A stretch of 15,178 bases of DNA, taken from Rhodothermaceae bacterium. Lineage in GTDB: Bacteria; Bacteroidota; Rhodothermia; Rhodothermales; JAHEMB01. Of this stretch, positions 1-7,155 are shown one piece after another. The position numbers and the translations under genes were made by a program. The notes under the pieces were generated by a model. That model was not told the origin of the DNA. It saw only the letters and a list, made by a program, of their open reading frames with translations, and searched no databases. The stretch's first letter is position 1. Every line of letters starts with the position of its first letter. Location of the stretch: contig JAHEMB010000018.1 of assembly GCA_024643915.1 (NCBI GenBank), positions 1-15,178 of the forward strand. The letters are read 5' to 3'.

Positions 1-1855
1 CGCGGTGGAGGCGCTCGACTTCTTCTTCAGCCTGCTTCTTTTCGGTGATGTCCTGCCCGGCCCCCAGGATCTGCACCACCTCACCCTCCTCGTCGTGGAC
101 GGGGCGGCCATAGACGCGCAGCCATCGGATGCTGCCGTCTTTGGCGTGGAGGCGGAACTCCATCACGTGCTGCTGCCCGGCCTGCATCTTCTCGCTGAAG
201 GTCTTGGCGAGGCCGAGGTCGTCGGGATGGAGAAGGGCGGCCCACTGTTGCTGCGTCGCCACCTCCGTTACGGCGTAGCCGGAGATGCGCTCGAAAGCCT
301 CGGACATCCACGCCACTTCGAAGCTGCCGTCCGGCTGGCGGTGGTAGGCAAAGATGTAGTCTGACGTGATTTCGGAAAGGAGGCGGTAGCGTTCCTCGCT
401 CTGGCGCAGGGCCTCCTCAGCCCGGCGCCGCTCCTCGATCTCGCGTTGCGCCTCCTGGTACAGGGTGGCGTTGTCTACGGCGAGGGCACAGGTGCGGGCC
501 AACTCTTCCAGCAATGGCAGGTCCGCCTCAGTATACTGGCGGGGCGTCTCGGAGAGGATGAGCGTGATGGCGCCGAACGTGCGCCCGCGCGCTTTGAGGG
601 GCACCACCAAAGCCGACCGCAGGCCGAGGCCGCGTAGGATTTCCAGATGGTCTTCGTCCTGTGCAGCAGCTTCGAGGAGCGCGTCGGGGATGTCGTGGTA
701 AACCTCGGGCTCGCCGGTGCGGATGACGTTGGGGACACCGGTGGGCGCATCGAGTTGGGGCGGGTAGCGGCGGCGCAGCTTCTGCGCCAGGTCCACCTTC
801 TCGGAGTTAGAATGAACCACCGCCACAGAGCGTAACGCGCCCTCGGCGGTGAGCAGGTCGATGGCGCACCAGTCGGCCAGGGCGGGCACGACGAGGTCGG
901 CGACGCTGGCAAGGGTCGTTTCGTAATCAAGCGAGCCGGCGAGGATGAGGCCGGCGCGTGCGAGGAAACGGAGGCCTTCCTCGGCGCGGTGCTGCTCGGT
1001 GATGTCGCGGGAAATGGCTAGCAGGCGCTCGGGGTGCCCGCGCTCGTCGAGGATGGGGGTGATGATGCTCTCCCACCACTTCGGTATGCCGGTAACGGTG
1101 GGGCTGTAGCCGGAGAAACGGCCCGTGCCGCCCGCACCGGCCTCGGCGATGGCCCGTTGCGCCGCCGTGCGGTCCGGCTCTTTCCAAAAATCGATCCAGG
1201 AGGTACCCAGATGCGGTTCGAGGTCGCTGATCTGCAACAGGGCCTGGCCGCCGCTGCTCATCGAGAGGAGGCGCCCATCGAGGTCGAGCACCTTGATGCA
1301 GTCGTAGCTGCTCTCGATGATCTTCTCTTTGAAGGCCTCGCTCTGACGGAGGGCTTCCTCGGCCCGCTTGCGCTCGCTGATGTTTGTCACAGTGGCGAGC
1401 CAGCCTACGTCCCGCCCCTCTTCGCCCACGAGGGGCGAGACGGAGACGAGCACGTCGAACCGCGCGCCTCCTGCCCGCTTAAAACGCAGTTCGAACCCGT
1501 TGGGCGGGGCCTCTCCCAGCATCGTCGCCTCGAACGCTGCCTGAATATTTCTAACCTCTTCCTCCGGCCAGTAAGCGTAGGGCGGCATCGCTCCGACCAG
1601 TTCCTCCGCCGACCACCCCACCATCTCACAGAACGCCGGGTTGACGTAGGTCTGCCGGCCTTCCGCATCGACCGTAGCCACGCCCGCCATGATCGCCTGC
1701 TCGAAACCCGGCCAGGTGGCCTCATGGGCCGCAGGAGCGCCATCACCCTGGCTGGGATAGGCATGCGCGGCCTGGGTGTGCCGGCTTTGCCCGTTGGTGC
1801 CGTTGGATTCGCCGGTCTTATGCACGGAAGCGTCTGACTCGCCTGAGGTGCTCAT
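1..1855 (-). CDS. PAS-PAS-GAF-PAS sensor protein (C-terminus cut by window edge)
   Basis: The frame is open from ATG (1855-1853) to the left edge, giving 618 residues and no stop. Residues 1-45 are polar and probably disordered. PAS 1 spans about 50-165 (VDAEGRQTYVNPAFCEMVGW, then an ISERKRAEEALRQSE linker). PAS 2 spans about 170-290, ending in DITEQHRAEE. A GAF domain spans about 300-465 (SLDYETTLASVADLVVPALA ... GAITLILSETPRQYTEADL). A helical linker, REIEERRRAEEALRQSEERY, leads to PAS 3 at about 487-605, ending in ITEKKQAEEE. There is no transmembrane segment, so this part is cytoplasmic. Family knowledge: such multi-PAS/GAF stacks usually feed a histidine kinase or a cyclic-di-GMP output domain. 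That domain is not visible, so the output is unknown. No Shine-Dalgarno precedes the ATG; the start was chosen because it is the first in-frame ATG after an AT-rich leader. Ligands cannot be read from the sequence. Confidence 0.9.
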   Translation of the reverse strand, partial: MSTSGESDASVHKTGESNGTNGQSRHTQAAHAYPSQGDGAPAAHEATWPGFEQAIMAGVATVDAEGRQTYVNPAFCEMVGWSAEELVGAMPPYAYWPEEEVRNIQAAFEATMLGEAPPNGFELRFKRAGGARFDVLVSVSPLVGEEGRDVGWLATVTNISERKRAEEALRQSEAFKEKIIESSYDCIKVLDLDGRLLSMSSGGQALLQISDLEPHLGTSWIDFWKEPDRTAAQRAIAEAGAGGTGRFSGYSPTVTGIPKWWESIITPILDERGHPERLLAISRDITEQHRAEEGLRFLARAGLILAGSLDYETTLASVADLVVPALADWCAIDLLTAEGALRSVAVVHSNSEKVDLAQKLRRRYPPQLDAPTGVPNVIRTGEPEVYHDIPDALLEAAAQDEDHLEILRGLGLRSALVVPLKARGRTFGAITLILSETPRQYTEADLPLLEELARTCALAVDNATLYQEAQREIEERRRAEEALRQSEERYRLLSEITSDYIFAYHRQPDGSFEVAWMSEAFERISGYAVTEVATQQQWAALLHPDDLGLAKTFSEKMQAGQQHVMEFRLHAKDGSIRWLRVYGRPVHDEEGEVVQILGAGQDITEKKQAEEEVERLHR

Positions 1856-2205
1856 GGCTACACGAAAGGTCGGGGAAGGAGGGGGACTTTGCCGCTGTAA
1901 ACGATAGATTTCGTAATAGTATCGCCTCTGGGAGATAAATAAAACGAAACATGAGCAACCTTCTCGTAAAGTGTTGAAAATCATATCTGAAAGCACCGCT
2001 ATTTGTCTGCTACAGGTATCCTTCGCATGGGGACATTCGTCGCGTTTATCGGTTAGCCTGCGGGCCTATCGGTTAGCCTGCAGGCCATTACAAGCAGATT
2101 ACATGGCCCCGCCAACCCCAGCCTATTCGACTGACGAAGGGTGAGGAGCTTTGATCTTACACCGCCCAATGCCGGCGTTTTGGAGAAACAAGGAGAAAGC
2201 ACCCC
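1856..2205. other. Divergent intergenic region (350 bp)
   Basis: This is non-coding sequence between the minus-strand PAS sensor and the plus-strand small gene at 2206. The part nearest the sensor (about 1895-2000) is much richer in A+T than its surroundings, as expected for a promoter of the minus-strand gene. I cannot assign convincing -35/-10 elements there. It also contains the 20-bp tandem repeat listed separately. I see no RNA gene or ORF. Confidence 0.5.
2047..2086. repeat. 20-bp tandem repeat, two copies
   Basis: TATCGGTTAGCCTGCGGGCC (2047-2066) is followed directly by TATCGGTTAGCCTGCAGGCC (2067-2086), differing at one base (G/A). It lies about 190 bp upstream of the PAS sensor start and 120 bp upstream of the 2206 gene. 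It could be a recent duplication or a paired binding site for a regulator. Confidence 0.85.
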
Positions 2206-2502
2206 ATGAGTGAGGAGATTGTACAGGATAGGGGACGCCCCGGCCTAGACGGCGAGGAGATGGGCGGCGAACATCTTACCGCCTCGCGCTCGGCCCAGCA
2301 GGAGAAAGAGGTGAAGCGGGAGCAGGCCCGCGACCTCCCCGCCCAAAAGACCGACCTGGACGACGTGACCTCGCGCCGCCCCCGCGCCATCGATCACACC
2401 GAGACGGAACGGGAAGCCGAAGAAGAAGGCCCCTTCGCTGCCTGTCCCAAACATCAGATGAGCCGCCACGAGGACCTTAGCCGCACCGATTCTGATGCTT
2501 GA
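2206..2502 (+). CDS. Small, highly charged hydrophilic protein (98 aa)
   Basis: I do not recognise this family. The protein is rich in Glu, Asp and Arg (for example DHTETEREAEEEGP near residues 62-75), has no signal peptide, membrane segment or known motif, and contains one Cys late in the chain. It is probably soluble, cytoplasmic and largely disordered. The start is supported by AAGGAGA at 2190-2196, nine bases before ATG 2206, one of the better ribosome binding sites in the window. Opposite-strand frames also stay open here because of the GC bias, but none has comparable start evidence. A hairpin follows the stop (2505-2559). Its role is unknown, and its reality as a protein rests on the ribosome binding site and coding-like composition. 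Confidence 0.6.
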   Translation: MSEEIVQDRGRPGLDGEEMGGEHLTASRSAQQEKEVKREQARDLPAQKTDLDDVTSRRPRAIDHTETEREAEEEGPFAACPKHQMSRHEDLSRTDSDA

Positions 2503-2504
2503 GC

Positions 2505-2559
2505 CGAAGAATCGGGGAGTCGGAGAATCGGGGAGGAAGCCTGATTGGTGGATTCTTCG
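2505..2559 (+). repeat. Inverted repeat/hairpin after the 2206 gene, with internal direct repeat
   Basis: CGAAGAATC (2505-2513) pairs perfectly with GATTCTTCG (2551-2559). Inside the left half, AGAATCGGGGAG occurs twice (2508-2519 and 2524-2535). The left arm begins three bases after the stop codon of the upstream gene, so it may act as a 3'-end or terminator-like hairpin, although no T-run follows directly. The purine-rich left arm resembles, loosely, the hairpins at 5131-5173, 7066-7113 and 9349-9417. Confidence 0.5.
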
Positions 2560-2679
2560 TTTCCTCAATTCGGTCTTTCGGGGCAATAATCGCTGTTGCC
2601 GGGTCGTTCCTGGGAGGAAGCGGCGGTCTCGTTGCTGCCGATCTCCTTTTCCTTTTCCATCGCCCCGGAGGTCTTGGTC

Positions 2680-2970
2680 ATGTCAAACGCATCGTCGCAG
2701 CGCGCCCTCGTGCCCGTGCTCGGTTTTGTGGCACTCGGTCTTTTCCTGCTCAACTTTGGGGTGTATCTGTCGCGGGCGGGCGCACCGATCCGCCTGGGCC
2801 AGACGCGGGGCTGCGGCGAGCAATTCGAGCGGGAGCGGATTGTCTTCGAGCGCCAGGCTGAGGCAGACCACTATGTCCTCCGCATACACAAACGTCGGTG
2901 CGAGCGGGCGCCACATGGGCATCGCGCTGAACGGCACGGCGAGGGCAACCGCGTGGTGATCGTGCAGTAA
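2680..2970 (+). CDS. Small single-pass membrane protein (96 aa), function unknown
   Basis: The start is ATG 2680, supported by GGAGG at 2667-2671 with an eight-base spacer; the frame is open further upstream but without such support. Residues 9-30 (ALVPVLGFVALGLFLLNFGVYL) form one strong transmembrane helix. A basic, charged tail of about 65 residues follows, containing two cysteines (C45, C74), a Glu/Arg-rich stretch and the C-terminus VVIVQ. I do not recognise a family. It sits between the charged 98-aa protein and a PLP enzyme on the same strand, with an 81-bp gap to the latter, so the three could share a transcript. Topology cannot be fixed from sequence alone. A minus-strand frame overlapping it lacks a credible start and is treated as a shadow. 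Confidence 0.6.
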   Translation: MSNASSQRALVPVLGFVALGLFLLNFGVYLSRAGAPIRLGQTRGCGEQFERERIVFERQAEADHYVLRIHKRRCERAPHGHRAERHGEGNRVVIVQ

Positions 2971-3051
2971 GCGTGCGATGCAGTGCGGGCGGAAACGTCG
3001 GCGGCGGGCGGCGGTTAGGAAAAGCCCCTTCCCCTCTCTCCTGCGTACGCG

Positions 3052-4209
3052 ATGCTTGCCTGCCAGAAGTCGCTTTTCTCCCTCCCGCCTGAACTCCACT
3101 ACCTAAACTGCGCCTTCATGGCCCCGCTCGCGCAGCGCGTCGAGGCGGCGGGCCTGGCGGGGCTACGGCGATGGCGGGCACCGTCGCAGATCGCGCCGCA
3201 GGATTTCTTCGAGGACGGCGACCGGGTGCGCAGCCTCTTCGCCCGGCTCATTAACGCCGACGATCCGCAACGCGTGGCGATCATCCCGGCCGCCTCTTAT
3301 GGCCTGGCGACAGTAGCGCGCAACACATCTCTGAGATCCGGCCAGAACGTGGTGGTGCTGCACGAGCAGTTCCCCAGCAACGTCTACACCTGGCGCCGCC
3401 TCTGCCGGGAGCGCGACGCCGAACTGCGCACAGTGACGCCCCCCGACGGCACGGCACAGCGCGCCGCCCGCTGGAACGAGCGCGTCCTGGAGGCCATCGA
3501 CACGCACACCGCCCTCGTCGCCCTCCCCCACATCCACTGGGCCGACGGGACCCTTTTCGATCTCGAAGAGATCGGCGCGCGGGTGCGCGCGGTGGGGGCG
3601 GCCCTGGTTGTCGATGGGACGCAGTCGGTAGGGGCGCTGCCGTTTGACGTGGCGAGGGTGCGGCCCGACGCGCTTGTGTGCGCCGGATACAAGTGGCTCC
3701 TCGGCCCCTATGGCCTCAGCCTCGCGTATTACGGCCCCCGCTACGACGACGGCCTGCCCCTCGAAGACAACTGGATCAGCCGGCGCGATAGTGAGAATTT
3801 CGGCGGCCTGGTGCGCTACGAGGATGCTTACCAGCCCGGCGCCCTCCGCTACGATGTCGGCGAGCGCAGCCACTTCATCCTCCTTCCGATGCTGCGGGAA
3901 AGCCTGACGCTGGTGCTCGAATGGGGCCCGGAGAACGTGCAGCCCACCTGCCGCGCCCTCACGGAAAAGCTGGCCGCAACGGCCCGCAACCTCGACTTCT
4001 GGATGGAAGAGCCGGCGGGCCGGGCGGCGCATCTCTTCGGGCTACGCCTGCCTGCCGCTGTGACCCAGGAGCAGATGGCGGCAGCGCTAACAGCGCAAAA
4101 CGTCTCCGTCTCGGTGCGCGGCGCTGCCCTCCGCATCGCCCCCCACGTCTACAACAACGCAGAAGATCTCGATGCGCTCGCTGCCGCCCTGCACGATGCC
4201 GTGCGGTGA
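3052..4209 (+). CDS. Class V aminotransferase-fold PLP-dependent enzyme
   Basis: This 385-residue protein is full length for the fold-type I class V group (cysteine desulfurase, isopenicillin N epimerase and selenocysteine lyase relatives). The PLP lysine is K214 in AGYKWLLGPYG. VVDGTQSVGA supplies the ring-nitrogen aspartate D188 and Q191, and the HIHWADGT stretch before it fits the cofactor pocket. The C-terminal domain ends with VRGAALRIAPHVYNNAEDLD, the usual small-domain signature. Where cysteine desulfurases carry their mobile catalytic cysteine, this protein has VSVSVRGAAL with no Cys, so a desulfurase role is unlikely. Substrate and reaction are not predictable beyond aminotransferase, epimerase or lyase chemistry. 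It is cytoplasmic, with no signal peptide. ATG 3052 has no clear ribosome binding site. It ends 21 bp from the convergent stop of the TIM-barrel gene. Confidence 0.9.
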   Translation: MLACQKSLFSLPPELHYLNCAFMAPLAQRVEAAGLAGLRRWRAPSQIAPQDFFEDGDRVRSLFARLINADDPQRVAIIPAASYGLATVARNTSLRSGQNVVVLHEQFPSNVYTWRRLCRERDAELRTVTPPDGTAQRAARWNERVLEAIDTHTALVALPHIHWADGTLFDLEEIGARVRAVGAALVVDGTQSVGALPFDVARVRPDALVCAGYKWLLGPYGLSLAYYGPRYDDGLPLEDNWISRRDSENFGGLVRYEDAYQPGALRYDVGERSHFILLPMLRESLTLVLEWGPENVQPTCRALTEKLAATARNLDFWMEEPAGRAAHLFGLRLPAAVTQEQMAAALTAQNVSVSVRGAALRIAPHVYNNAEDLDALAAALHDAVR

Positions 4210-4230
4210 CCCTGGCCTCAGGATGCTGGA

Positions 4231-5103
4231 TCAGAACCGAAGCTGCGCGAGGTGGCGGTAGCCTTGGGCGACGTTGGCGAGCGGGTCGGCGGGGTTGTCC
4301 TGCTCGACGAAGAAATACCGCATCCCGGCTTCGTCGGCGTGGGCGAAGATGTTGGCGAAGTCGAGGTCGCCCTCGCCGACGGGCACCTGCACACCCGCCG
4401 TCGTCATGTCCTTGACGTGGCAGAGGGGGAAGCGGCCGGGGTGGGCGTCGAAATAAGCGAGCGGATCGTGCCCGGCTTTGGCGATCCAGAACAGGTCGAG
4501 TTCCATCTGCACGAGGCCAGCGTCGGTCCGTTCGAGGAGCAGGTCGTAGGGTAGCGTCCCGTCGAAGTTCTCGAACTCGAAATCGTGGTTGTGATAGGCG
4601 AACTGGAGGCCGGCGTCGCGGCAGGCGGCGCCCACCTCGTTGAAGTGGTTGGCCCAGCGCCGGTAGTCGTCGAGGGACTGCCGGTCCGGCGGTAGCAGGT
4701 AGGCCACGATCACATAGCGGTGCCCGATGGTCCTCGCGGCTTCGATGACCTCGGCCAGGTTCTCCTGCGACGCCTGGAGCGAGATGTGCGTGGCGGGCGA
4801 AGTCAGCCCGTTTTGGTCGAGGAGAGCGCGGATCTGGGCCGGGGTGTGGTCGAAATAGCCCGCGAACTCCACCTCGTCGAAGCCAATCTCCGCCACGTTG
4901 GCGAGGGTGCCGGACACGTCCTCGGCCATCGCCTCCCGCAACGTGTAAAGCTGCACGCCGATGCGGTCGAGGCGGCTAGCGGGAATCGCCACTTCCCCGG
5001 CCATGCTGCCGGACGCCTTCCCGCCCGCACAGCCAGGAAGAAAAGCCACGCTGCCGAGCATCGCCGCGGCAGTGGTCTGGAGGAATCGTCGTCGGTCGAT
5101 CAT
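4231..5103 (-). CDS. Tat-exported lipoprotein, sugar phosphate isomerase/epimerase (TIM barrel)
   Basis: The 290-residue protein begins MIDRRRFLQTT, a twin-arginine motif, followed by a hydrophobic stretch and the lipobox LPGC (C25), so it is probably a folded, lipid-anchored periplasmic protein. The rest is a xylose-isomerase-like (AP endonuclease 2 family) barrel: GVQLYTLRE near 49-57, E79 in DEVEFAGYF, H171-N-H173-D in YHNHDFEF, E201 in ELDLFW, H229 in CHVKDM and E267 in VEQDNP. These are likely metal and catalytic ligands by family pattern. Relatives act as keto-sugar epimerases, 3-keto-glycoside lyases or hydratases. It is last in a minus-strand block with a GMC dehydrogenase and a DUF1080 protein, which favours processing of 3-keto-sugars. 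The exact reaction is inferred, not shown. Confidence 0.9.
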   Translation of the reverse strand: MIDRRRFLQTTAAAMLGSVAFLPGCAGGKASGSMAGEVAIPASRLDRIGVQLYTLREAMAEDVSGTLANVAEIGFDEVEFAGYFDHTPAQIRALLDQNGLTSPATHISLQASQENLAEVIEAARTIGHRYVIVAYLLPPDRQSLDDYRRWANHFNEVGAACRDAGLQFAYHNHDFEFENFDGTLPYDLLLERTDAGLVQMELDLFWIAKAGHDPLAYFDAHPGRFPLCHVKDMTTAGVQVPVGEGDLDFANIFAHADEAGMRYFFVEQDNPADPLANVAQGYRHLAQLRF

Positions 5104-5130
5104 GCTGTGCTATGGAATGAGTGGGGGAAT

Positions 5131-5173
5131 GGAGGAGCGGAAGAATGGAGGATTCATTCTTCGCTCGTCCTCC
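5131..5173. repeat. Purine-rich intergenic hairpin (copy A)
   Basis: GAAGAATG (5140-5147) pairs perfectly with CATTCTTC (5155-5162) across a 7-base loop. The flanks GGAGGAGCG (5131-5139) and CGCTCGTCCTCC (5162-5173) extend the stem with a 3-base bulge. The left half belongs to a 25-base block (5126-5150) that matches 9349-9373 at 21 of 25 positions. It lies in the 155-bp spacer between the GMC gene and the TIM-barrel gene. Confidence 0.7.
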
Positions 5174-5181
5174 TCAGCGAG

Positions 5182-5239
5182 AAACCCGCCGGTCAGCGAG
5201 AGAGACCTGCCGGGTTTTTGAAACCCGACGGGTCTTTTT
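5182..5239 (+). terminator. Terminator-like palindrome with competing stems, plus-strand orientation
   Basis: GACCTGCCGGGTTT (5204-5217) pairs with AAACCCGACGGGTC (5221-5234) over a TTG loop, with one G-T wobble and one mismatch. TTTTT (5235-5239) follows, giving a good intrinsic terminator read on the plus strand. An alternative stem uses the same arm: AAACCCG (5182-5188) with CGGGTTT (5211-5217) plus GGTC/GACC (5191-5194 / 5204-5207). No plus-strand gene ends just upstream. On the minus strand the hairpin lies after the GMC stop but lacks a T-run. Confidence 0.55.
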
Positions 5240-5258
5240 CGGCAGCGCGCAGGCCGCC

Positions 5259-7016
5259 TCACACCCGCAGGTTGCCGTTCTTCATCTCGCTGACGGCGTA
5301 ATCGGCGGCGCGGGCGGTGAGGGCCATGTAGGTGATCGACGGGTTCTGGCAGCCCGCCGAGGTCATGCACGCGCCGTCGGTGACGAAGAGGTTGGGCACG
5401 TCGTGGGCCTGGTTGTGGGCGTTGAGGACGGACGTTTTGGGGTCGCGCCCCATACGGGCGGTGCCCATCTCGTGGATGCCCTCACCGGGAGCGTAAGGGG
5501 CATTGTAAGGGTAGACGTTTTTGCAACCGACGGCCTCCAGCATCTCGGCGGCCTGCGTCATCATGTCTTCCCGCATCTGCCGCTCGTTGTCGCCGAGGGT
5601 GACGTGGAAGCGGAGCGTAGGCAGGCCCCACTGGTCGGTCAGGTCGGGGTTCAGCTCCACGTAGTTGTCCTCGCGCGGCAGAATCTCGCCGAAGGCGGTA
5701 ATGCCGAACCGCCACGTGCCCGGCTCGCGCAGCTTCTCCTTGAGGGCGACGCCAAAGCCCTCCTCGGCTGCGCCTCGCCCCCAACTATCGCGGAAGCCAC
5801 CGCCCTGGTAGCCGTAACCCCGCAGGAAACCGGTTTTGGTTTGGGCGTCGCCGAGGTTGCGGAAGCGGGGGATGTAGATGCCGTTGGGCCGGTTGCCGTA
5901 GGTATAGCGGTCCTCAAAGCCGGGCACCTCGCCCCCAGCGCCGACTTTGAAGTGGTGGTCCATGATGTATTTGCCGAGCGTGCCGCTGCTGTTGGCCAGC
6001 CCGTTCGGGAAGCGGGGCGTCTTGGTGTTGAGCAGGATCTGCGTGGAGCCGAAGGCCGAGGCGCAGAGGAAGACGAGGTTACCGTAGAACTCCATCTCCT
6101 CCTTCGTCTCCCGGTCGATGACGCGTACACCCGTCACGCGGTCCTTCTCCTCGTCGTAGATGAGGCTGTGGACGATGCTGTTGGAGCGGAGCGTCATGTT
6201 GCCCGTAGCCTGGGCCGCCGGCAACGTCGAGGAGAGGCTGGAGAAGTAGGAGCCGGGCGAGCAGCCTCGGTCGCAGGGGCCGCAGTAGTGGCAGGCGGCG
6301 CGCCCCTGGTGCGCCTGCGAAAGCACCGCCGCGCGCCCGATCGTCATCATCCGGTCATCGTAATGCTGCGCGATTCCGTCCTTCACGAACTGCTCGGCCA
6401 CGGTGAAGGGCATGGGCGGGAGGAAGTTGCCGTCGGGGAGTTGGGGCAGCCCCTCGGCCTGCCCGCTGATGCCGGCGAAGCCCTCGACGTAATCGTACCA
6501 GGGCGCGATGTCGGCGTAGCGGATGGGCCAGTCGATGCCCACCCCCTCCTTCGCGTTGGCCTCGAAGTCGAGGTCGGAGAGGCGGTAGCACTGGCGACCC
6601 CACATGAGGGAGCGCCCCCCCGTGTGGTAGCCCCGGACCCAAAGAAAAGGCTTGCCTTCGGCGGTGGTGTAGGGGTGCTCCGTGTCCTTGACGTAGAAGT
6701 GCTGGGTGTACTCGTTGACCGGCCCGGCCTGCGACTGCATCGGGTAGTCTTTCTCCCAAAGCTTCCGGTCGCCGCGCCCCCGGAAGGGCATCTCGTAGGC
6801 GGGCTTGTGCTCGGTGATGTAGTCCTTCCCATGCTCGATATGGCGACCGCGTTCGAGGACAAGCGTGCGCAGGCCCTTCTCGGACAGCTCTTTCGCCGCC
6901 CAGCCCCCGCTAATGCCGGAGCCGACGACGATGGCGTCGTAGGTCTCCCGTGTCTGGACGAACGCTGCCTTCACGACGGGGATGGGCGAGGCGGGATGTG
7001 CGTGCTGATGTTGCAT
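5259..7016 (-). CDS. GMC-family FAD dehydrogenase large subunit (glucoside 3-dehydrogenase-like)
   Basis: From ATG 7016 the protein has 585 residues. The frame is open 30 codons further upstream, but those codons fall in a hairpin repeat and are not protein-like. The FAD dinucleotide motif is VVGSGISGG (G32-G37), followed by VLERG. A cysteine cluster, C242-H-Y-C245-G-P-C248-D-R-G-C252, precedes the substrate region, as the Fe-S motif does in FAD-glucose dehydrogenases. The C-terminal GMC domain has H515 in IHEMGTARMG and N558 in CQNPSITYMAL, the expected catalytic His/Asn pair. It has no signal peptide; the small subunit encoded immediately upstream carries a Tat signal, so export as a complex is likely. 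Family members oxidise sugar hydroxyls, including C3 of glycosides, and pass electrons to a cytochrome or quinone. Substrate is inferred from the DUF1080 and TIM-barrel neighbours. Confidence 0.92.
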   Translation of the reverse strand: MQHQHAHPASPIPVVKAAFVQTRETYDAIVVGSGISGGWAAKELSEKGLRTLVLERGRHIEHGKDYITEHKPAYEMPFRGRGDRKLWEKDYPMQSQAGPVNEYTQHFYVKDTEHPYTTAEGKPFLWVRGYHTGGRSLMWGRQCYRLSDLDFEANAKEGVGIDWPIRYADIAPWYDYVEGFAGISGQAEGLPQLPDGNFLPPMPFTVAEQFVKDGIAQHYDDRMMTIGRAAVLSQAHQGRAACHYCGPCDRGCSPGSYFSSLSSTLPAAQATGNMTLRSNSIVHSLIYDEEKDRVTGVRVIDRETKEEMEFYGNLVFLCASAFGSTQILLNTKTPRFPNGLANSSGTLGKYIMDHHFKVGAGGEVPGFEDRYTYGNRPNGIYIPRFRNLGDAQTKTGFLRGYGYQGGGFRDSWGRGAAEEGFGVALKEKLREPGTWRFGITAFGEILPREDNYVELNPDLTDQWGLPTLRFHVTLGDNERQMREDMMTQAAEMLEAVGCKNVYPYNAPYAPGEGIHEMGTARMGRDPKTSVLNAHNQAHDVPNLFVTDGACMTSAGCQNPSITYMALTARAADYAVSEMKNGNLRV

Positions 7017-7065
7017 GGCGGATATGAGTATCAGGCAGAATGAGGGATCGGAGAGAGCGTATAAG

Positions 7066-7113
7066 ATGGAGGATGTGAGCAGCTCGTCCCTGCCACCTCT
7101 CGCCATCCTCCAT
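7066..7113. repeat. Purine-rich intergenic hairpin (copy B)
   Basis: ATGGAGGATG (7066-7075) pairs perfectly with CATCCTCCAT (7104-7113) across a 28-base loop. It shares the word ATGGAGGA with the spacer copies near 5131 and 9349. It lies in the 139-bp spacer between the small-subunit stop and the GMC start. Just beside it, AGCGAGCG is directly repeated at 7123-7130 and 7132-7139. Confidence 0.65.
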
Positions 7114-7155
7114 TCTCTATCCAGCGAGCGTAGCGAGCGGTCCAGTGCTATCGGT

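Noticed and set aside
1034..1837. Plus-strand open frame opposite the PAS sensor
   Set aside because: The minus frame encodes clear PAS and GAF domains throughout; the plus frame shows no domain.
2683..3099. Minus-strand open frame over the small membrane protein
   Set aside because: The plus-strand gene has a ribosome binding site and a clear membrane helix; the minus frame also runs into the 5' end of the PLP enzyme gene.
3163..4032. Minus-strand open frame opposite the PLP enzyme
   Set aside because: The plus strand has the PLP lysine and family motifs; the antisense product has none.
3052..4209. Cysteine desulfurase assignment for the PLP enzyme
   Set aside because: The fold matches, but the catalytic cysteine region reads VSVSVRGAAL without Cys.
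5121..7043. Long plus-strand open frame (about 640 codons) opposite the GMC gene
   Set aside because: It is the antisense of a well-supported GMC flavoprotein. Its translation is a Val/Gly/Ala/His-rich string with no motifs, as expected from GC-rich codons read backwards.
7017..7106. Thirty-codon N-terminal extension of the GMC protein
   Set aside because: It translates the hairpin repeat, lies before the natural family start, and has no ribosome binding site.
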